Shown here: piece after piece, positions 31,153-41,221 of the stretch
Numbering within the stretch: position 1 is the stretch's first letter
How the letters are laid out: the number at the start of each line of letters is the position of its first letter
The notes under the pieces: model-generated
Told to the model about the DNA's origin: nothing
The model's database searches: none
What the model saw: only the letters and a program-made list of their open reading frames with translations
From: an uncultured Dorea sp.
GTDB taxonomy: Bacteria > Bacillota_A > Clostridia > Lachnospirales > Lachnospiraceae
Direction: 5' to 3'
Assembly: GCA_910579015.1 (NCBI GenBank)
Contig: CAJTRO010000006.1
Coordinates: forward strand, 42,843-106,842
Length of the DNA: 64,000 nucleotides
Made by a program: the position numbers and the translations under genes

Positions 31153-31977
31153 TTAATTCAGACTCAATATTTCATTCTCAACTGTTACCCTGCGCCCCCA
31201 TGCGCTCCAGATGGCATCCTCGGCGTTGTGGTCCTGAACCGCGTCCACCTTCGCCTCGACACAGAACTTCACGCCGTCGTAATCGTAAACTGTCTTGATC
31301 GTCGTATAGTTCCCGTTCTTGCTCACTTCCTGAGTAACCTTGCTTGCAATCATCTCATTGATCTTCAATGTATCTGTAAATGGTTCCGTTACCTGCTCCG
31401 TCTTCAGAACCTTTGAATAGTACAGAACAGTACGCTCCCTGGTAGAAGCTGATTCATCTACCAGCCAGACGCCGTTTCCGCCTTCGGCATTGGTATTCAC
31501 CAGATGCAGGTCGATAAGTCCCGGATCAAGATCGCGCATCTTCGGAGGCTTTTCTCCCTTTTCTGTCTTCGCATCGGCGTCTATCCAGTATTTGTAAATG
31601 CTGACGCGCACATACTGGTCGATGTCGCCGGTATTCTTAACACTCAGTTCTTCGTTATATTTCTTCCCGACTACAAGCTCTTCTTCCTCAGCCAGCATCC
31701 CTTCAAGCAATGCGCCCGTACTCTCACTCCAGGTTCCGTTGGAGGAATCACTGTAATCACGCATGGAAACAGGTTCCGCTTTCTTATCATGATGCCCCTT
31801 CTCCATCAAAGTCACTCCGATGTTGGACATCTGTACCCGCGACGCATAGGTCTCGGAGAAGTATGTCAGCGCCGCCCTCGTCCCTCCGATGGAAGACAGG
31901 AGAAGCAGTACCACCGCTAAGGCAAATGTAATCACCGTGGCCTTGGGGGACTTCAGAAATCTCTTCAATCGCTTCAT
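31153..31977 (-). CDS. TasA/camelysin-like fibre protein, first copy
   Basis: A 274-residue secreted protein with the SipW-dependent signal sequence: a basic start (KRLKRFLKSPKA), a hydrophobic helix to about 32, then GGTRAALTYFSETYASRVQM, the TRA-AYF cleavage style of TasA. The mature part is beta-rich, with LSVKNTGDIDQYVRVSIYKYW, as in camelysin/TasA jelly-roll domains that polymerise into biofilm fibres. It overlaps the next TasA-like gene's stop by one base. Processing by the encoded SipW-type peptidase is likely. Confidence 0.85.
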   Translation of the reverse strand: MKRLKRFLKSPKATVITFALAVVLLLLSSIGGTRAALTYFSETYASRVQMSNIGVTLMEKGHHDKKAEPVSMRDYSDSSNGTWSESTGALLEGMLAEEEELVVGKKYNEELSVKNTGDIDQYVRVSIYKYWIDADAKTEKGEKPPKMRDLDPGLIDLHLVNTNAEGGNGVWLVDESASTRERTVLYYSKVLKTEQVTEPFTDTLKINEMIASKVTQEVSKNGNYTTIKTVYDYDGVKFCVEAKVDAVQDHNAEDAIWSAWGRRVTVENEILSLN

Positions 31978-32564
31978 TACTCGGCCCCTCCTTCCACTCT
32001 GTCAACATTAAGCTTCGCATTATCCCAGTCAATCTCATCCGGCCTGAAAGCCTTCCCGTCCTCTTTGTACTGAACAGGCGTCGTCTCATAGATCACGACC
32101 ACATTAAACTCCTTCTCTGTCACCTCCGACGGAACATTCTCTATCTTCACCTGCAATTCATTAGTCTTCCCGCCGCCGTAGATGATCTTGCTGTAATAAT
32201 AATAACCATCCGCATTCGGCACCCAGGATCCGTTCTTATCACTCCAAACTCCATCGTCATGGTGGTTATCCTTGGGATCTTCCTTGTTGAAAGCCTCTCC
32301 GTCGCTGTAAGTCAGCGGATAAGCGTCTCCGCTGAATGCCTTCGCCCGCACATACACCGGCTCTGAATCCTCCGTGCTTGTGATCACCAGACTCTTCATC
32401 CATGCAGAAAAATCTTCTTCCACCGTGGTCTCATCGCCAAGGGAAATGGTATAGCCGCCTTCCGCCTCCACATATGTGGTAAAATAAGCCCAGGCACTGC
32501 CAATGGAAGCCGTCAGAATCAGCCCAGCCGACAGGACTGCCAGAAATATATTTCTCTTCTTCAT
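31977..32564 (-). CDS. TasA-like secreted protein, second copy
   Basis: A 195-residue secreted protein. The signal peptide ends GSAWAYFTTYVEAEGG, again the SipW-dependent type. The mature domain has VYVRAKAFSG and YYYYSKIIYGGGKTNEL, the Ig-like pattern of TasA-related minor subunits. It could be a TapA-like accessory or second fibre subunit for the 31153 product. It has no sorting signal, so retention would depend on polymerisation. AGGAGGGCG precedes the ATG. Confidence 0.8.
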   Translation of the reverse strand: MKKRNIFLAVLSAGLILTASIGSAWAYFTTYVEAEGGYTISLGDETTVEEDFSAWMKSLVITSTEDSEPVYVRAKAFSGDAYPLTYSDGEAFNKEDPKDNHHDDGVWSDKNGSWVPNADGYYYYSKIIYGGGKTNELQVKIENVPSEVTEKEFNVVVIYETTPVQYKEDGKAFRPDEIDWDNAKLNVDRVEGGAE

Positions 32565-32579
32565 CTGCTTTCGCCCTCC

Positions 32580-33704
32580 TTACTCTCCACTCGTGCTGTT
32601 ATCCGGCACACGCGTCCAGCCCCATTGACCGCCCGCCTCGTCATACTCGAAATGGTTGGTAGCCGAACCGCCGCCGTGATTCGTTTCATTATAGTCATTG
32701 GTAAATGCAACTGACACGATATCTTCCGCCTCTACCGTCGCCGTCTGCTCTCTGTCCGTAATCAACTCATAGCTGGAACCGCTGTAGACCTCTGTCACAG
32801 TAACAACCGCCCCAATCGGGATCTGATCCACAATGGCGCTCTTCTGTCCTGCTTCTGTAAAGGACAGGGATACAGTCGTACTCCGTACCTTCTCTCCATT
32901 CAGCTCCGCCTCGATCTGGAATACGAACTCTGCCGGATTCCTGTTCTCGGCATTGGCATTGTAGTTATAACTCTGCAAAGTCTTGACAATCTCGATCGCT
33001 CCATAGCGCGGATCCTGCTCCGGCTTTAAGTTCACGCTCATGGCATACTGCCACTCGCCGTTTCCTGCTGTCGTATTCGTCACTGAACCATCCGCATTCT
33101 GCGCCTGCCTGCCCGGCAGAGAAATGAGTTCCGGCAGGTACGTATACACAAACCGCTCGGAATGTGCAACGGTTGCTATGTTCTCCTTGCCGTCCTCCTG
33201 CTTCACCGTAGTCCGGTAATCCGCAATCCCTCTTCCTCTTGCGATCAGAAGATATAACCCGCAGTCCAGATTGTCAATCGCGCTGCCAACAGGCATTTCA
33301 CTCTTTACAGCCTTTCCGTTATCCAAGGCATATCCGGCCGCGCTCTGCGCCATCTGACGCCAGTCTGCATTGTCCGCATTTTCCTTATAAATATCTCCAA
33401 GCTTCTCATAACCATCTAAAAACTGATAAGTATAGGTGTCATACCCTTCCACCAGCACGGCGTCCGCCACCTTATAAAGATCCACCACCACATCGGCATT
33501 GGCAATGTCCGATGCAAGCTCTGTGTTCTTAGGATCCACCGGCGCCACCGTGACGGAGCATTTCTTATCAAAATCCACCGCCTCCGCTTTGCCGTTAAGT
33601 CCCGGCATCACTGCCACCAATCCGAGTACCAGTGAAAATGCCAGCAACGGGCAGATCAGGCGCTTCTTAATGCCTTCCGGCCGGCCTCTCCATTTTATTT
33701 CCAT
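32580..33704 (-). CDS. Pilin-like secreted protein with a Cna-B/DUF7601-type domain
   Basis: A 374-residue exported protein (signal peptide about 1-40, cleaved near KAEA). The first 190 residues resemble the N-terminal domain of backbone pilins. From about 230 a DUF7601/Cna-B-like domain begins: GAIEIVKTLQ, EFVFQIEAEL, VPIGAVVTVTEVYSGSSYEL is its outline, with the VTE glutamate of isopeptide-forming domains. It lacks a membrane anchor and LPxTG, and ends in a Gly/Asn-rich tail (GGGSATNHF...STSGE), so it may be incorporated at the base or tip in a non-standard way. GGAGGAGAGG precedes the ATG. Confidence 0.75.
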   Translation of the reverse strand: MEIKWRGRPEGIKKRLICPLLAFSLVLGLVAVMPGLNGKAEAVDFDKKCSVTVAPVDPKNTELASDIANADVVVDLYKVADAVLVEGYDTYTYQFLDGYEKLGDIYKENADNADWRQMAQSAAGYALDNGKAVKSEMPVGSAIDNLDCGLYLLIARGRGIADYRTTVKQEDGKENIATVAHSERFVYTYLPELISLPGRQAQNADGSVTNTTAGNGEWQYAMSVNLKPEQDPRYGAIEIVKTLQSYNYNANAENRNPAEFVFQIEAELNGEKVRSTTVSLSFTEAGQKSAIVDQIPIGAVVTVTEVYSGSSYELITDREQTATVEAEDIVSVAFTNDYNETNHGGGSATNHFEYDEAGGQWGWTRVPDNSTSGE

Positions 33705-33759
33705 AAACCTCTCCTCCTTCTTATAACATCTTATCTCTGAAATCCCTGTCAGGATTTGT

Positions 33760-34806
33760 TTAGCGCTGCTTTCTGAGTTCGTCTAACATCTCTTGCGTCG
33801 ATTTCCTTGGGCCTCTTCTGCGGTAATAGATCAGCATTACCAGCAGAACCATGAACAGAATCGGGATGCCTACTGCCGGGATAACGACATAGGTCGGAAT
33901 CTGAACTGCCTCGGCCGGGAGGGCGATACCGTCAAGGTTGTCGATACGGTGGCCGCGCATCAGCATTCGATGGGAGTTGATACCGTAAGGGGTACATGTA
34001 GTTAAGGTACAGTAATCTTCACCATCAACAATTGCCAAATCATCCGTCTCTTCCGGAAGAACAATTCGTATCTGGTCTATCATGTAAGTGACGGTCTGAT
34101 CTAAGACTGTAATGGTAAACGTATCTCCCTCCGTCAACTTATCCAAGTCTGAAAAAAGCTTTGCACTTGGCAGACCTCGGTGTCCAGACGTAACGCAATG
34201 TGTTCGTTCACCACCAACAGGAAAGGACGATCCGGGAATATGCCCTACTGCTATCTGCAAAATGCTCTCATCCACACTATGATAGATTGGAAGGTTAACA
34301 CCTATGGATTTGACCTGCACATATCCCATGATTCCGGTTCCGGTCACATCAAGGATACTCTCATACTCTGCATACTGTTCATCTGACAGATTAAAGTTCA
34401 CACCATTAGCCAGAGACTCATTGTACGCTCTTGCCTTCTCCAATATTTCTTCCTTCTCTTCTTCAGACATACTTTCTACCGCTTCCACATAACCTGCAAT
34501 GGCCTGGGTAGCGTGCATGGAATTCCACCAGTCACTGATGGATGGATAGAGAAAAATCCCCGTTCCCGCCAGCATAATCGCAACCAGTATGATCGTTGAG
34601 ACAGATACACGCCCTTTCTTTTTTGTTTTTTTCTTTTTTTCTTTCTGGCTGTCTGAGGTTATCACACTCTCTTTACCGACAGACTCTCCTCTGTCAGCCT
34701 GCCTTTCCCTGCTTACAGAATCTTCACCGCCTGCCGGAAATGTCTCATCCCCAGACACTCCTTCATTCGTATGTATTTCTTCGTTTTTATTTGTTTCCTC
34801 ATTCAT
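33760..34806 (-). CDS. srtC: Class C (pilin-polymerising) sortase
   Basis: A 348-residue transpeptidase with an N-terminal helix (about 68-88 after a long charged cytoplasmic part rich in KKKKTKKK), the sortase core with His in TSGHRGLP, Cys in TLTTCTPYG, Arg in SHRMLMRG, and a C-terminal helix, the class C layout. The substrate should be the LPSTGG shaft pilin encoded immediately upstream. A GTG at 34914 could extend it by 36 codons, but it has no ribosome site; GGGGAAA precedes 34806. The long acidic/basic N terminus is unusual for the class. Confidence 0.9.
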   Translation of the reverse strand: MNEETNKNEEIHTNEGVSGDETFPAGGEDSVSRERQADRGESVGKESVITSDSQKEKKKKTKKKGRVSVSTIILVAIMLAGTGIFLYPSISDWWNSMHATQAIAGYVEAVESMSEEEKEEILEKARAYNESLANGVNFNLSDEQYAEYESILDVTGTGIMGYVQVKSIGVNLPIYHSVDESILQIAVGHIPGSSFPVGGERTHCVTSGHRGLPSAKLFSDLDKLTEGDTFTITVLDQTVTYMIDQIRIVLPEETDDLAIVDGEDYCTLTTCTPYGINSHRMLMRGHRIDNLDGIALPAEAVQIPTYVVIPAVGIPILFMVLLVMLIYYRRRGPRKSTQEMLDELRKQR

Positions 34807-34940
34807 AGGTTTCCCCACAATCGTCTTTGATGGGCTGTCTTTCTTATGGCAGACTCTTCTGCCTGCTGACGTCGGCCGGATATGCTGCATTATCCGTTGC
34901 TCACCGCACACCACGGGAAGGTGTCAGCTTGTGCGGTATA

Positions 34941-34967
34941 ACCGGGGAGAGATCCCCCATCCCCGGT
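34941..34967. terminator. GC-rich stem-loop between shaft pilin and sortase genes
   Basis: ACCGGGG (34941-34947) pairs with CCCCGGT (34961-34967). There is no U-run, so it is more likely an attenuating or mRNA-processing stem that lowers sortase expression relative to pilin. Confidence 0.45.
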
Positions 34968-34998
34968 AAAATTATCTAACTTCTATGTTGTCTGATAG

Positions 34999-36717
34999 TT
35001 AAACCTCTCTGCTCATGCGCTTCTTTGTAACTAAGATAACACCTGCACCAATTACAAGAATTGCACCAACGATGTAAAAGATTGTAGTACCGATACCACC
35101 GGTAGATGGAAGTGTGGAGCCTGAGAAGTTGTCAATATCAGCCGCAAGACTTCCCAATCCTCCCGTAGCCGCAAACTTCTTTGTAACCTTATCAAAGGTG
35201 ATTTTAAAATCAATTGGATCCATCGTGTTATATCCTTCTGGAGTCTTAGTCTCTGTTAACGTGTAAGAACCTACTCCCAGACCAGAGAATGTCACTTTAC
35301 CATCTTTTCCAACAACAGCTTTAATATTTGTCGCTGTCTCTGAATTAGATACTACCTCTGTCTTAACTTCCGGAGCATACTTCGTTTCTGTACTATCATA
35401 GTAATCCTTTGTATCCTCTGTCGGTGCCTCTTTTGTATAGGTGTCATTTTTCAGTTTCCAATATTCACCTTCCGCATTCACAGTAAACTCTGTAAAAGTT
35501 TTAATAACTACATTATTTGTTTCTCCTGTCAAAGTAAATTCTGCACCTGTAAGAATATCGCCTGTAGTTCCATCCTTTTTCAACAGTTCAATCTCTGTTG
35601 TGTATACTTCTGCCTCCTGCTTCGGTGTTGTTCCCGTAGGAATATCAGGAGTATCGTCTGGAGTCTCAGGTATTACAGTGCTGTTAGGATCATTTGAAAA
35701 TATCAGATCAAATTCGTTTACGTTTGCTCCATTAATTATTGCTGTAGAATTTAATTTTGCCCGGTATTCAACAATTACGCAATCCCCTGCCTGTGCATCA
35801 CTGCAGATTTGCTTTAAGTCCATAAGTTCAATACTTAATGTATTCCTTTCAACGTTAGTAACCTCACCCTCTGCTGGAGCCTCCGGAGCAGTTAATTTAT
35901 ATCCATTGATCTTATCTGTTCCTTCCTGTGCCGAAATCTCTCCAACTTTGTCTCCTGTTGTCGGATCAAGTGTTCCATTATCTGCCTCTACATTACGTTT
36001 TACAGTCACCCCTGTCAGGTCAACATAATCCATATGATTCATAACATCGTTGAACATCATGTAGAAAGCATCATATGCAGCATAGTCAGCCGGAAGTGTT
36101 GCTGTCAGGTAGAATGTTCTTATTTCGCCAATATTTGCTTCTGTAAATTTAGCTTTTGCATTCTCTTCATCTTTTACTGTCTTCTGAGATGTTGTAGTTC
36201 CTGCTTTCGTCTGAATACTTACATCACCAACAACCTGCACCATATACTTTGAAATAGTTGTATCATCTGCTGCATCTTCTCCTAATGTGTCAATTATTAC
36301 ATAGTATCCTTGATCCACAGTTGCACTAACGCCTTCATCTGTTCCAGTTAAAACAACACCGTCACCAGCCTTATTATCACCAAGAATCTGTGCAACCGCA
36401 TCCATTGCACCTGAATTGGTAGTTTTCTTTGCAAGTTCAACTGCAACCTGCGCAACAGTTGCACCATCTCCAAGACCTAAATGTTTTTTTAACGCAGCTT
36501 TTCCAGCATCTGTAATTCCATCTCCCCAATTAAGGTTCGTCAGTTCATCCCCAACTTTCTCGCCTTTGAGAATCTGATAGGCTGTATAGGTGTGCCCTTT
36601 CGTTGGGTTTGAAATCGTTATCATCTTCTGTTCTGGTGCCGCAAAAGCTGTAATGCTCATAGCTAATGCCATAATTGCCGCCATCATGAGGGCCGCTAAT
36701 TTTTTGATTCTTTTCAT
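34999..36717 (-). CDS. Major (shaft) pilin, LPSTGG-anchored, isopeptide-forming
   Basis: A 572-residue precursor: signal peptide (1-26, ending AFA), an N-terminal fimbrial domain, an isopeptide-forming SpaH/FimA-like D2 domain (about 165-335; FTEANIGEIRTFYLTATLPA then EYRAKLN and FDLIFSNDP), and a Cna-B-like D3 domain (about 365-530) with the E box TLTETKTPEGY. LPSTGG at 536-541 is followed by a helix and KKRMSREV. The class C sortase encoded downstream should polymerise it. Composition is noticeably more AT-rich than flanking genes, as often seen in exchanged surface-antigen genes. It has a clear AGGAG site. Confidence 0.92.
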   Translation of the reverse strand: MKRIKKLAALMMAAIMALAMSITAFAAPEQKMITISNPTKGHTYTAYQILKGEKVGDELTNLNWGDGITDAGKAALKKHLGLGDGATVAQVAVELAKKTTNSGAMDAVAQILGDNKAGDGVVLTGTDEGVSATVDQGYYVIIDTLGEDAADDTTISKYMVQVVGDVSIQTKAGTTTSQKTVKDEENAKAKFTEANIGEIRTFYLTATLPADYAAYDAFYMMFNDVMNHMDYVDLTGVTVKRNVEADNGTLDPTTGDKVGEISAQEGTDKINGYKLTAPEAPAEGEVTNVERNTLSIELMDLKQICSDAQAGDCVIVEYRAKLNSTAIINGANVNEFDLIFSNDPNSTVIPETPDDTPDIPTGTTPKQEAEVYTTEIELLKKDGTTGDILTGAEFTLTGETNNVVIKTFTEFTVNAEGEYWKLKNDTYTKEAPTEDTKDYYDSTETKYAPEVKTEVVSNSETATNIKAVVGKDGKVTFSGLGVGSYTLTETKTPEGYNTMDPIDFKITFDKVTKKFAATGGLGSLAADIDNFSGSTLPSTGGIGTTIFYIVGAILVIGAGVILVTKKRMSREV

Positions 36718-36822
36718 AATCTCATTCTCCTTTACTTTTTATTTTTATTGCTGTTAAAGTTGTCTGGATCCAATGTCTGTCAAATTCATCGAATCCATAG
36801 TTTGTTAGTTCCCAGAGGAAAC

Positions 36823-39800
36823 TTACACCCTCCTTTCCCTAACTTTTTTTCTATACATAAAGCCTGCGCCGAAGATAATTACCAGGACGCCTGCCATAGT
36901 ATATATGATTGGTCCGGAACCACCGGTTTCTGGAAGTTCATATTTGACAGGTTTATTGATAAATTCGAAATGATCATCTCTATCCCAGTCAATATTCCCT
37001 TCAACCGTCTCATCTTTTAAAATCACACCAGTACTTGTAGTACCCAATCCCGGCTGATAACTACCATTATCAACTTCTTTAATACTGTACTCTGTTTCAT
37101 CAGGAAGATTATAAACAACAATTGTTTCTTCATTACCTAACTTAAATATTCCACCTGATTTAACTTCTCCTTTTCTTATAACTTTTCCATCCTTATCCTT
37201 TACTTCATATGGATAATTATTAATTTTAATATTGTCGCTTTTACCCGTAAACTCTATTGTAAAATCAAAGAGTTCTTTAGGATCTGCTCCTTCCACTTTC
37301 TTTCCCATTGTTAAAGTACTTTTTACATTACCCGTATAATCAATTACTGGAACTGCATTTACGGATGGTAACGTAAATTGCATCCAACAAGTGGAACCAG
37401 AAGCTCCTCTTTCTGTATAGAAGAATTTCAATCTATAGGACTGAGTGGGGCGCTCTTCTTCCTGATCAGGATTCACTGTCACCGCTCCATCCTCTGGCTT
37501 TTGAATATAATTCCATAAATCCACATATTCTCCTGCCGCCTGATGAACACCGCCGATATCACATATCAATTGTGTACTCCCATCTGGATACTCCAAAAAC
37601 ACCCACATATCATCATCACCGAAGAAATAATAATTTAATGGTCCCACATAGTCATCCGTTAATTTAAAATCAACTTCGAAAGTCATACCAAAAAAATTGT
37701 TATGCTCTTTTCCATCATCTGACCTTATCAATCCTGTGCTTTCTTCCTGCGTCTTTGTTCCAAACTTTGGATCATGCCCATTTGCTGTATCGCCAAAAGT
37801 TTCAGCATTATCCATTGGCCAAAACTGATTCGTCCAAATTAAATCCTCAGTTCCATACGCTTTTGTACCTTTTTGAAATAAATTTAAATCTTGAGCACTA
37901 GCTTCACTTCCTACTACAGACTGCAACGTATACGTATCTCCATCACGGCCAAATTTAAGCGAACGACCAGAAATCTCCGTCTTGCCAAGCACTTGCTTTG
38001 TTGATACAGCATCCGCTTTCGTCGGACTAAATAAATCTGGCGCATTAGCTTTAATTACCGGCAATCCTTCCTTTGACAAACTATGTTCCACTAATCCATA
38101 AGAACATTTTCCTAGTATAGTTTTCGGATCCGATGTATTAGCCTTATTGATATATTTACCAGCAAGCATGTCATTTGCTAATCCCACACCATTATTATTA
38201 TTTCCGAATCCATATCTTGGTTCTGATGAATTTTCAAAATTTGTTTTATCATTAATCCCTTTAAAATACCCCTGCTGATTACCCCCCTCTCTCATATTCG
38301 TCTTGTATATTTCTATTTCATCTTTTGTCATGTGTCCATCAGTAATATCATAATCAAAAAATCGCGTAGGATAATCTTTTTCTTCTGTATTACTTTTACC
38401 TACCAAACGAATCACAGTATCATCTGTAATTAGTATTGTCCCTGGCTTAACCTCTGTCTTATTATTTGTAAATTGAAGACTTGGGATGTCAGCTTGTTTA
38501 TATACTTTCCAACCATCCTTAGATGTACTGTCAACTTTCCCCGCATTCTCTAATACCCAAACTTCATAAAGTTCAAAATTCATGCCTTCTTTAGCAAACT
38601 TATCAATATGATCCAATCCACTAGCAACCTCTCTAAACTCATATTTATTTGCTGTATAGAGTTTTGTTAATGAATCTGTAGGCATTTCTCCATTATCACT
38701 TAATTCTCTTGATTTATATAATGGCTTATAAATCTCCCACGACACAAGACCATCAGGAGCATCAGGATAATTATTATCTTTTCCTGTATATCCAACATAC
38801 ATATTCTTAGTTATATAACCCTTTTCAGGTAATACAGCAGTACCCCCTTCTCGGCTAGTATCAATAATTCTAATTGCCTCAACTCCCGTTTGGGCAGTTC
38901 CATCGGGATTTGTAGGCTGTGTATCTTCCATAATCTGCGCATATGCATAATACTGTACAGTAAACAATGGATTCGTGGAACTTTCCGCATACAAAGCAAT
39001 TTCTTCATCAAAAGCATCAAATTCACACTCAATTGGCTCACCAATACCATTTTCATTTACAGAAAGATCTCCCAGGGTACTCACCTGAGTCCCCTTAACT
39101 TTCATAGCCGTAACCAATATCTCTGTCTTTCTTTCTGCCTCTTCTTCGCTAATCGGTGCTATCCCCTCCTCATTATCAGCCAACTGCTTCACTGCTTCCG
39201 GGACGGATTCTTGCGCTTCATCAGCTAACGACTTTGCTGCAGTAATTTTTGCCGTAACTTTACAATTCGAAATATCTACCTCTTCTCCGTTATATAACAA
39301 GGTACAAGATAACATCTGGAGCTTCAGCATTTCCTCTATTTCACTTGTTTTTCCAATATACCTAGCTATTGCCGCATATTTATCACTGTTTTTATTCAGG
39401 AACTCTGTTTCAACTTCAAATTTCAGTCCATTGTTACTGCTTTCATTCGACTCAGTACTCTCTGATTCCACTGCATCTCCGGCACCACTTTCTCCGTCTG
39501 TTGCCGTCCCTGCTCCATCTGCAACTACTCCGTCTGCCTCACCATCTAACTCTGTGTCACCTTCTGGAGAAGTTTCTTCTCCTTCCGTTGTTACGCCTTC
39601 GTCAGAAAATGATTCCTCTTCTTCTACCCTGCCTGTGTCTAAACTTTCATCGTTGTCTTTTCCCTCATCGGCAGACTCCATATCTGTTTCTCCATCTAAT
39701 TCAACTTCACCTTCAATGCGAAAAACCGCCTTAAAAATCTCATCTTCATATGTTGTAGATTCTGATATATGGACGGATGTTTTTTTTACATCCGCCCTTC

Positions 39801-41193
39801 TGAATCCAATCGCTACATCCGAGAAACTCTCCATCTCGAAGGATGTACTGCCGCTCTCTGCTTCACTTCCATCCAGTACTTCTGTACCCTTCTCCGCAAA
39901 GTGAACAACTGTAATCGGCGTCCCCTCCGGCAGACCATTTTCATCAAAGAGCTGTATGGTAAGCTTCACAGCCGTCTCCGGTTCTACCTCTTCGCCGTCT
40001 ACGTAGAAGCCAACCTTGAACAATGCCTTCATAACTGCATTCTTATCGCCAGTAGACTTCCGGTACTCAGCCTCACGCTTTGAATAATGCTCTTCGTCGC
40101 TGTCAACCGTGATCTGCTCTGCAATCAGTTCTGCTTCCTCCGGAATGTTCGCATCCTCATTATATTCTGCCGTTACCGTATATCCGTCGCCGGTATAAGT
40201 CTTGGTAAGCTCATATGTCTTCTCATCCTTGGCATCCACATCTTCTGTATTCTCGGATTCTTCATCTGCATCTTCTGTATTCTCAGCGTCATTCTCATCT
40301 TCTGTCTGGTCTTCTGCATTCTCACCGTCCAAATCTGTCGTGAAGATTTCCTGCTCTTCTACCGGAGTATCCTCAACCGGTTCTCCCACAGCAGTTACTT
40401 CTATAATCTCAAGGCATCCGCCGTCTTCTGTATGAACATGTTCTTCCACCTGTAACTGTTCACAGATGAGCCTCCGGTTCTCTTCACTGTATTCCTGTTC
40501 CGGATCTATGATCTCATAGCACTCGTCTGCATGAGTATGGAGGCGGACCTCCGGCTTCTCGCATACAAGAGTCTTCTGCACTTCATAACATGTCTCTGCA
40601 TGGGTGTGTGCGCCCTCGCCCTCAGGCACCGTACAGGTCAGAACACTTTCCACTGGATAGCATTCTTCTGCGTGCTGATGTTCTTCCAGTACACAAACCA
40701 GATTACCTTCTTCATCACTGCATTCTTCTGTATGCTGATGTTCTTCCAGTCCACACTGTATCTCGCCCGTCTGCTGTGTATAGCACTCTTCTGTGTGCTC
40801 ATGTCCGATTGATTCTTCCAGTCCGCATACGACCGTCTGCTCTTCACTCCAGCATTCCTCGGTATGCTCATGAACCTCAAGCTCCGGCAATGCACATGCC
40901 AGTGTACCGTCTTCCATATAGCAGTCGTCATTATGCTTATGTACTACATAATCCGCGTATCCGCATACCACATTCTGCTCTGCGTCATAGCATCCTTCCT
41001 CATGCTGATGGACTTGCAGCTGGCAGACCAGCCTTCTCTCCTTATGCGTCATCGCCTGCCCCATCATCTTGAGCGCCGTCACAGTACCAAAGCCTACGAT
41101 CACTGCCAGACAGACAAATACCACCGCCCACCGTTTATGCTTTTTCTGTTCCTGCAAGAATCTGGTAATTTGTTTTAAAATTGAAGATTCCAT
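36823..41193 (-). CDS. Large pilus tip protein: HxHxxxC repeats, fibro-slime domain, LPETGG anchor
   Basis: A 1456-residue surface protein. After a membrane/signal helix (about 22-44) come nine short repeats (about 60-265) with HxHxxxxC and a second Cys 12-20 residues later (VHQHEEGC, VHKHNDDC, VHEHTEEC, GHEHTEEC and so on), probable metal knuckles. A long acidic Glu/Asp/Thr/Ser region follows (to about 590), then beta domains. A fibro-slime/PA14-like domain (about 1160-1265) has FFGMTFEVDF and YYFFGDDDMWVFL; a DUF7601-like domain leads to LPETGG (1420-1425), a helix and RERRV. It is probably the adhesive tip of the pilus, joined by the class C sortase. Its 3' half is AT-rich, the 5' half GC-richer, suggesting a mosaic. 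Confidence 0.88.
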   Translation of the reverse strand: MESSILKQITRFLQEQKKHKRWAVVFVCLAVIVGFGTVTALKMMGQAMTHKERRLVCQLQVHQHEEGCYDAEQNVVCGYADYVVHKHNDDCYMEDGTLACALPELEVHEHTEECWSEEQTVVCGLEESIGHEHTEECYTQQTGEIQCGLEEHQHTEECSDEEGNLVCVLEEHQHAEECYPVESVLTCTVPEGEGAHTHAETCYEVQKTLVCEKPEVRLHTHADECYEIIDPEQEYSEENRRLICEQLQVEEHVHTEDGGCLEIIEVTAVGEPVEDTPVEEQEIFTTDLDGENAEDQTEDENDAENTEDADEESENTEDVDAKDEKTYELTKTYTGDGYTVTAEYNEDANIPEEAELIAEQITVDSDEEHYSKREAEYRKSTGDKNAVMKALFKVGFYVDGEEVEPETAVKLTIQLFDENGLPEGTPITVVHFAEKGTEVLDGSEAESGSTSFEMESFSDVAIGFRRADVKKTSVHISESTTYEDEIFKAVFRIEGEVELDGETDMESADEGKDNDESLDTGRVEEEESFSDEGVTTEGEETSPEGDTELDGEADGVVADGAGTATDGESGAGDAVESESTESNESSNNGLKFEVETEFLNKNSDKYAAIARYIGKTSEIEEMLKLQMLSCTLLYNGEEVDISNCKVTAKITAAKSLADEAQESVPEAVKQLADNEEGIAPISEEEAERKTEILVTAMKVKGTQVSTLGDLSVNENGIGEPIECEFDAFDEEIALYAESSTNPLFTVQYYAYAQIMEDTQPTNPDGTAQTGVEAIRIIDTSREGGTAVLPEKGYITKNMYVGYTGKDNNYPDAPDGLVSWEIYKPLYKSRELSDNGEMPTDSLTKLYTANKYEFREVASGLDHIDKFAKEGMNFELYEVWVLENAGKVDSTSKDGWKVYKQADIPSLQFTNNKTEVKPGTILITDDTVIRLVGKSNTEEKDYPTRFFDYDITDGHMTKDEIEIYKTNMREGGNQQGYFKGINDKTNFENSSEPRYGFGNNNNGVGLANDMLAGKYINKANTSDPKTILGKCSYGLVEHSLSKEGLPVIKANAPDLFSPTKADAVSTKQVLGKTEISGRSLKFGRDGDTYTLQSVVGSEASAQDLNLFQKGTKAYGTEDLIWTNQFWPMDNAETFGDTANGHDPKFGTKTQEESTGLIRSDDGKEHNNFFGMTFEVDFKLTDDYVGPLNYYFFGDDDMWVFLEYPDGSTQLICDIGGVHQAAGEYVDLWNYIQKPEDGAVTVNPDQEEERPTQSYRLKFFYTERGASGSTCWMQFTLPSVNAVPVIDYTGNVKSTLTMGKKVEGADPKELFDFTIEFTGKSDNIKINNYPYEVKDKDGKVIRKGEVKSGGIFKLGNEETIVVYNLPDETEYSIKEVDNGSYQPGLGTTSTGVILKDETVEGNIDWDRDDHFEFINKPVKYELPETGGSGPIIYTMAGVLVIIFGAGFMYRKKVRERRV

Positions 41194-41221
41194 AATGCAG
41201 CCTCCCTCCTATACATATCAA

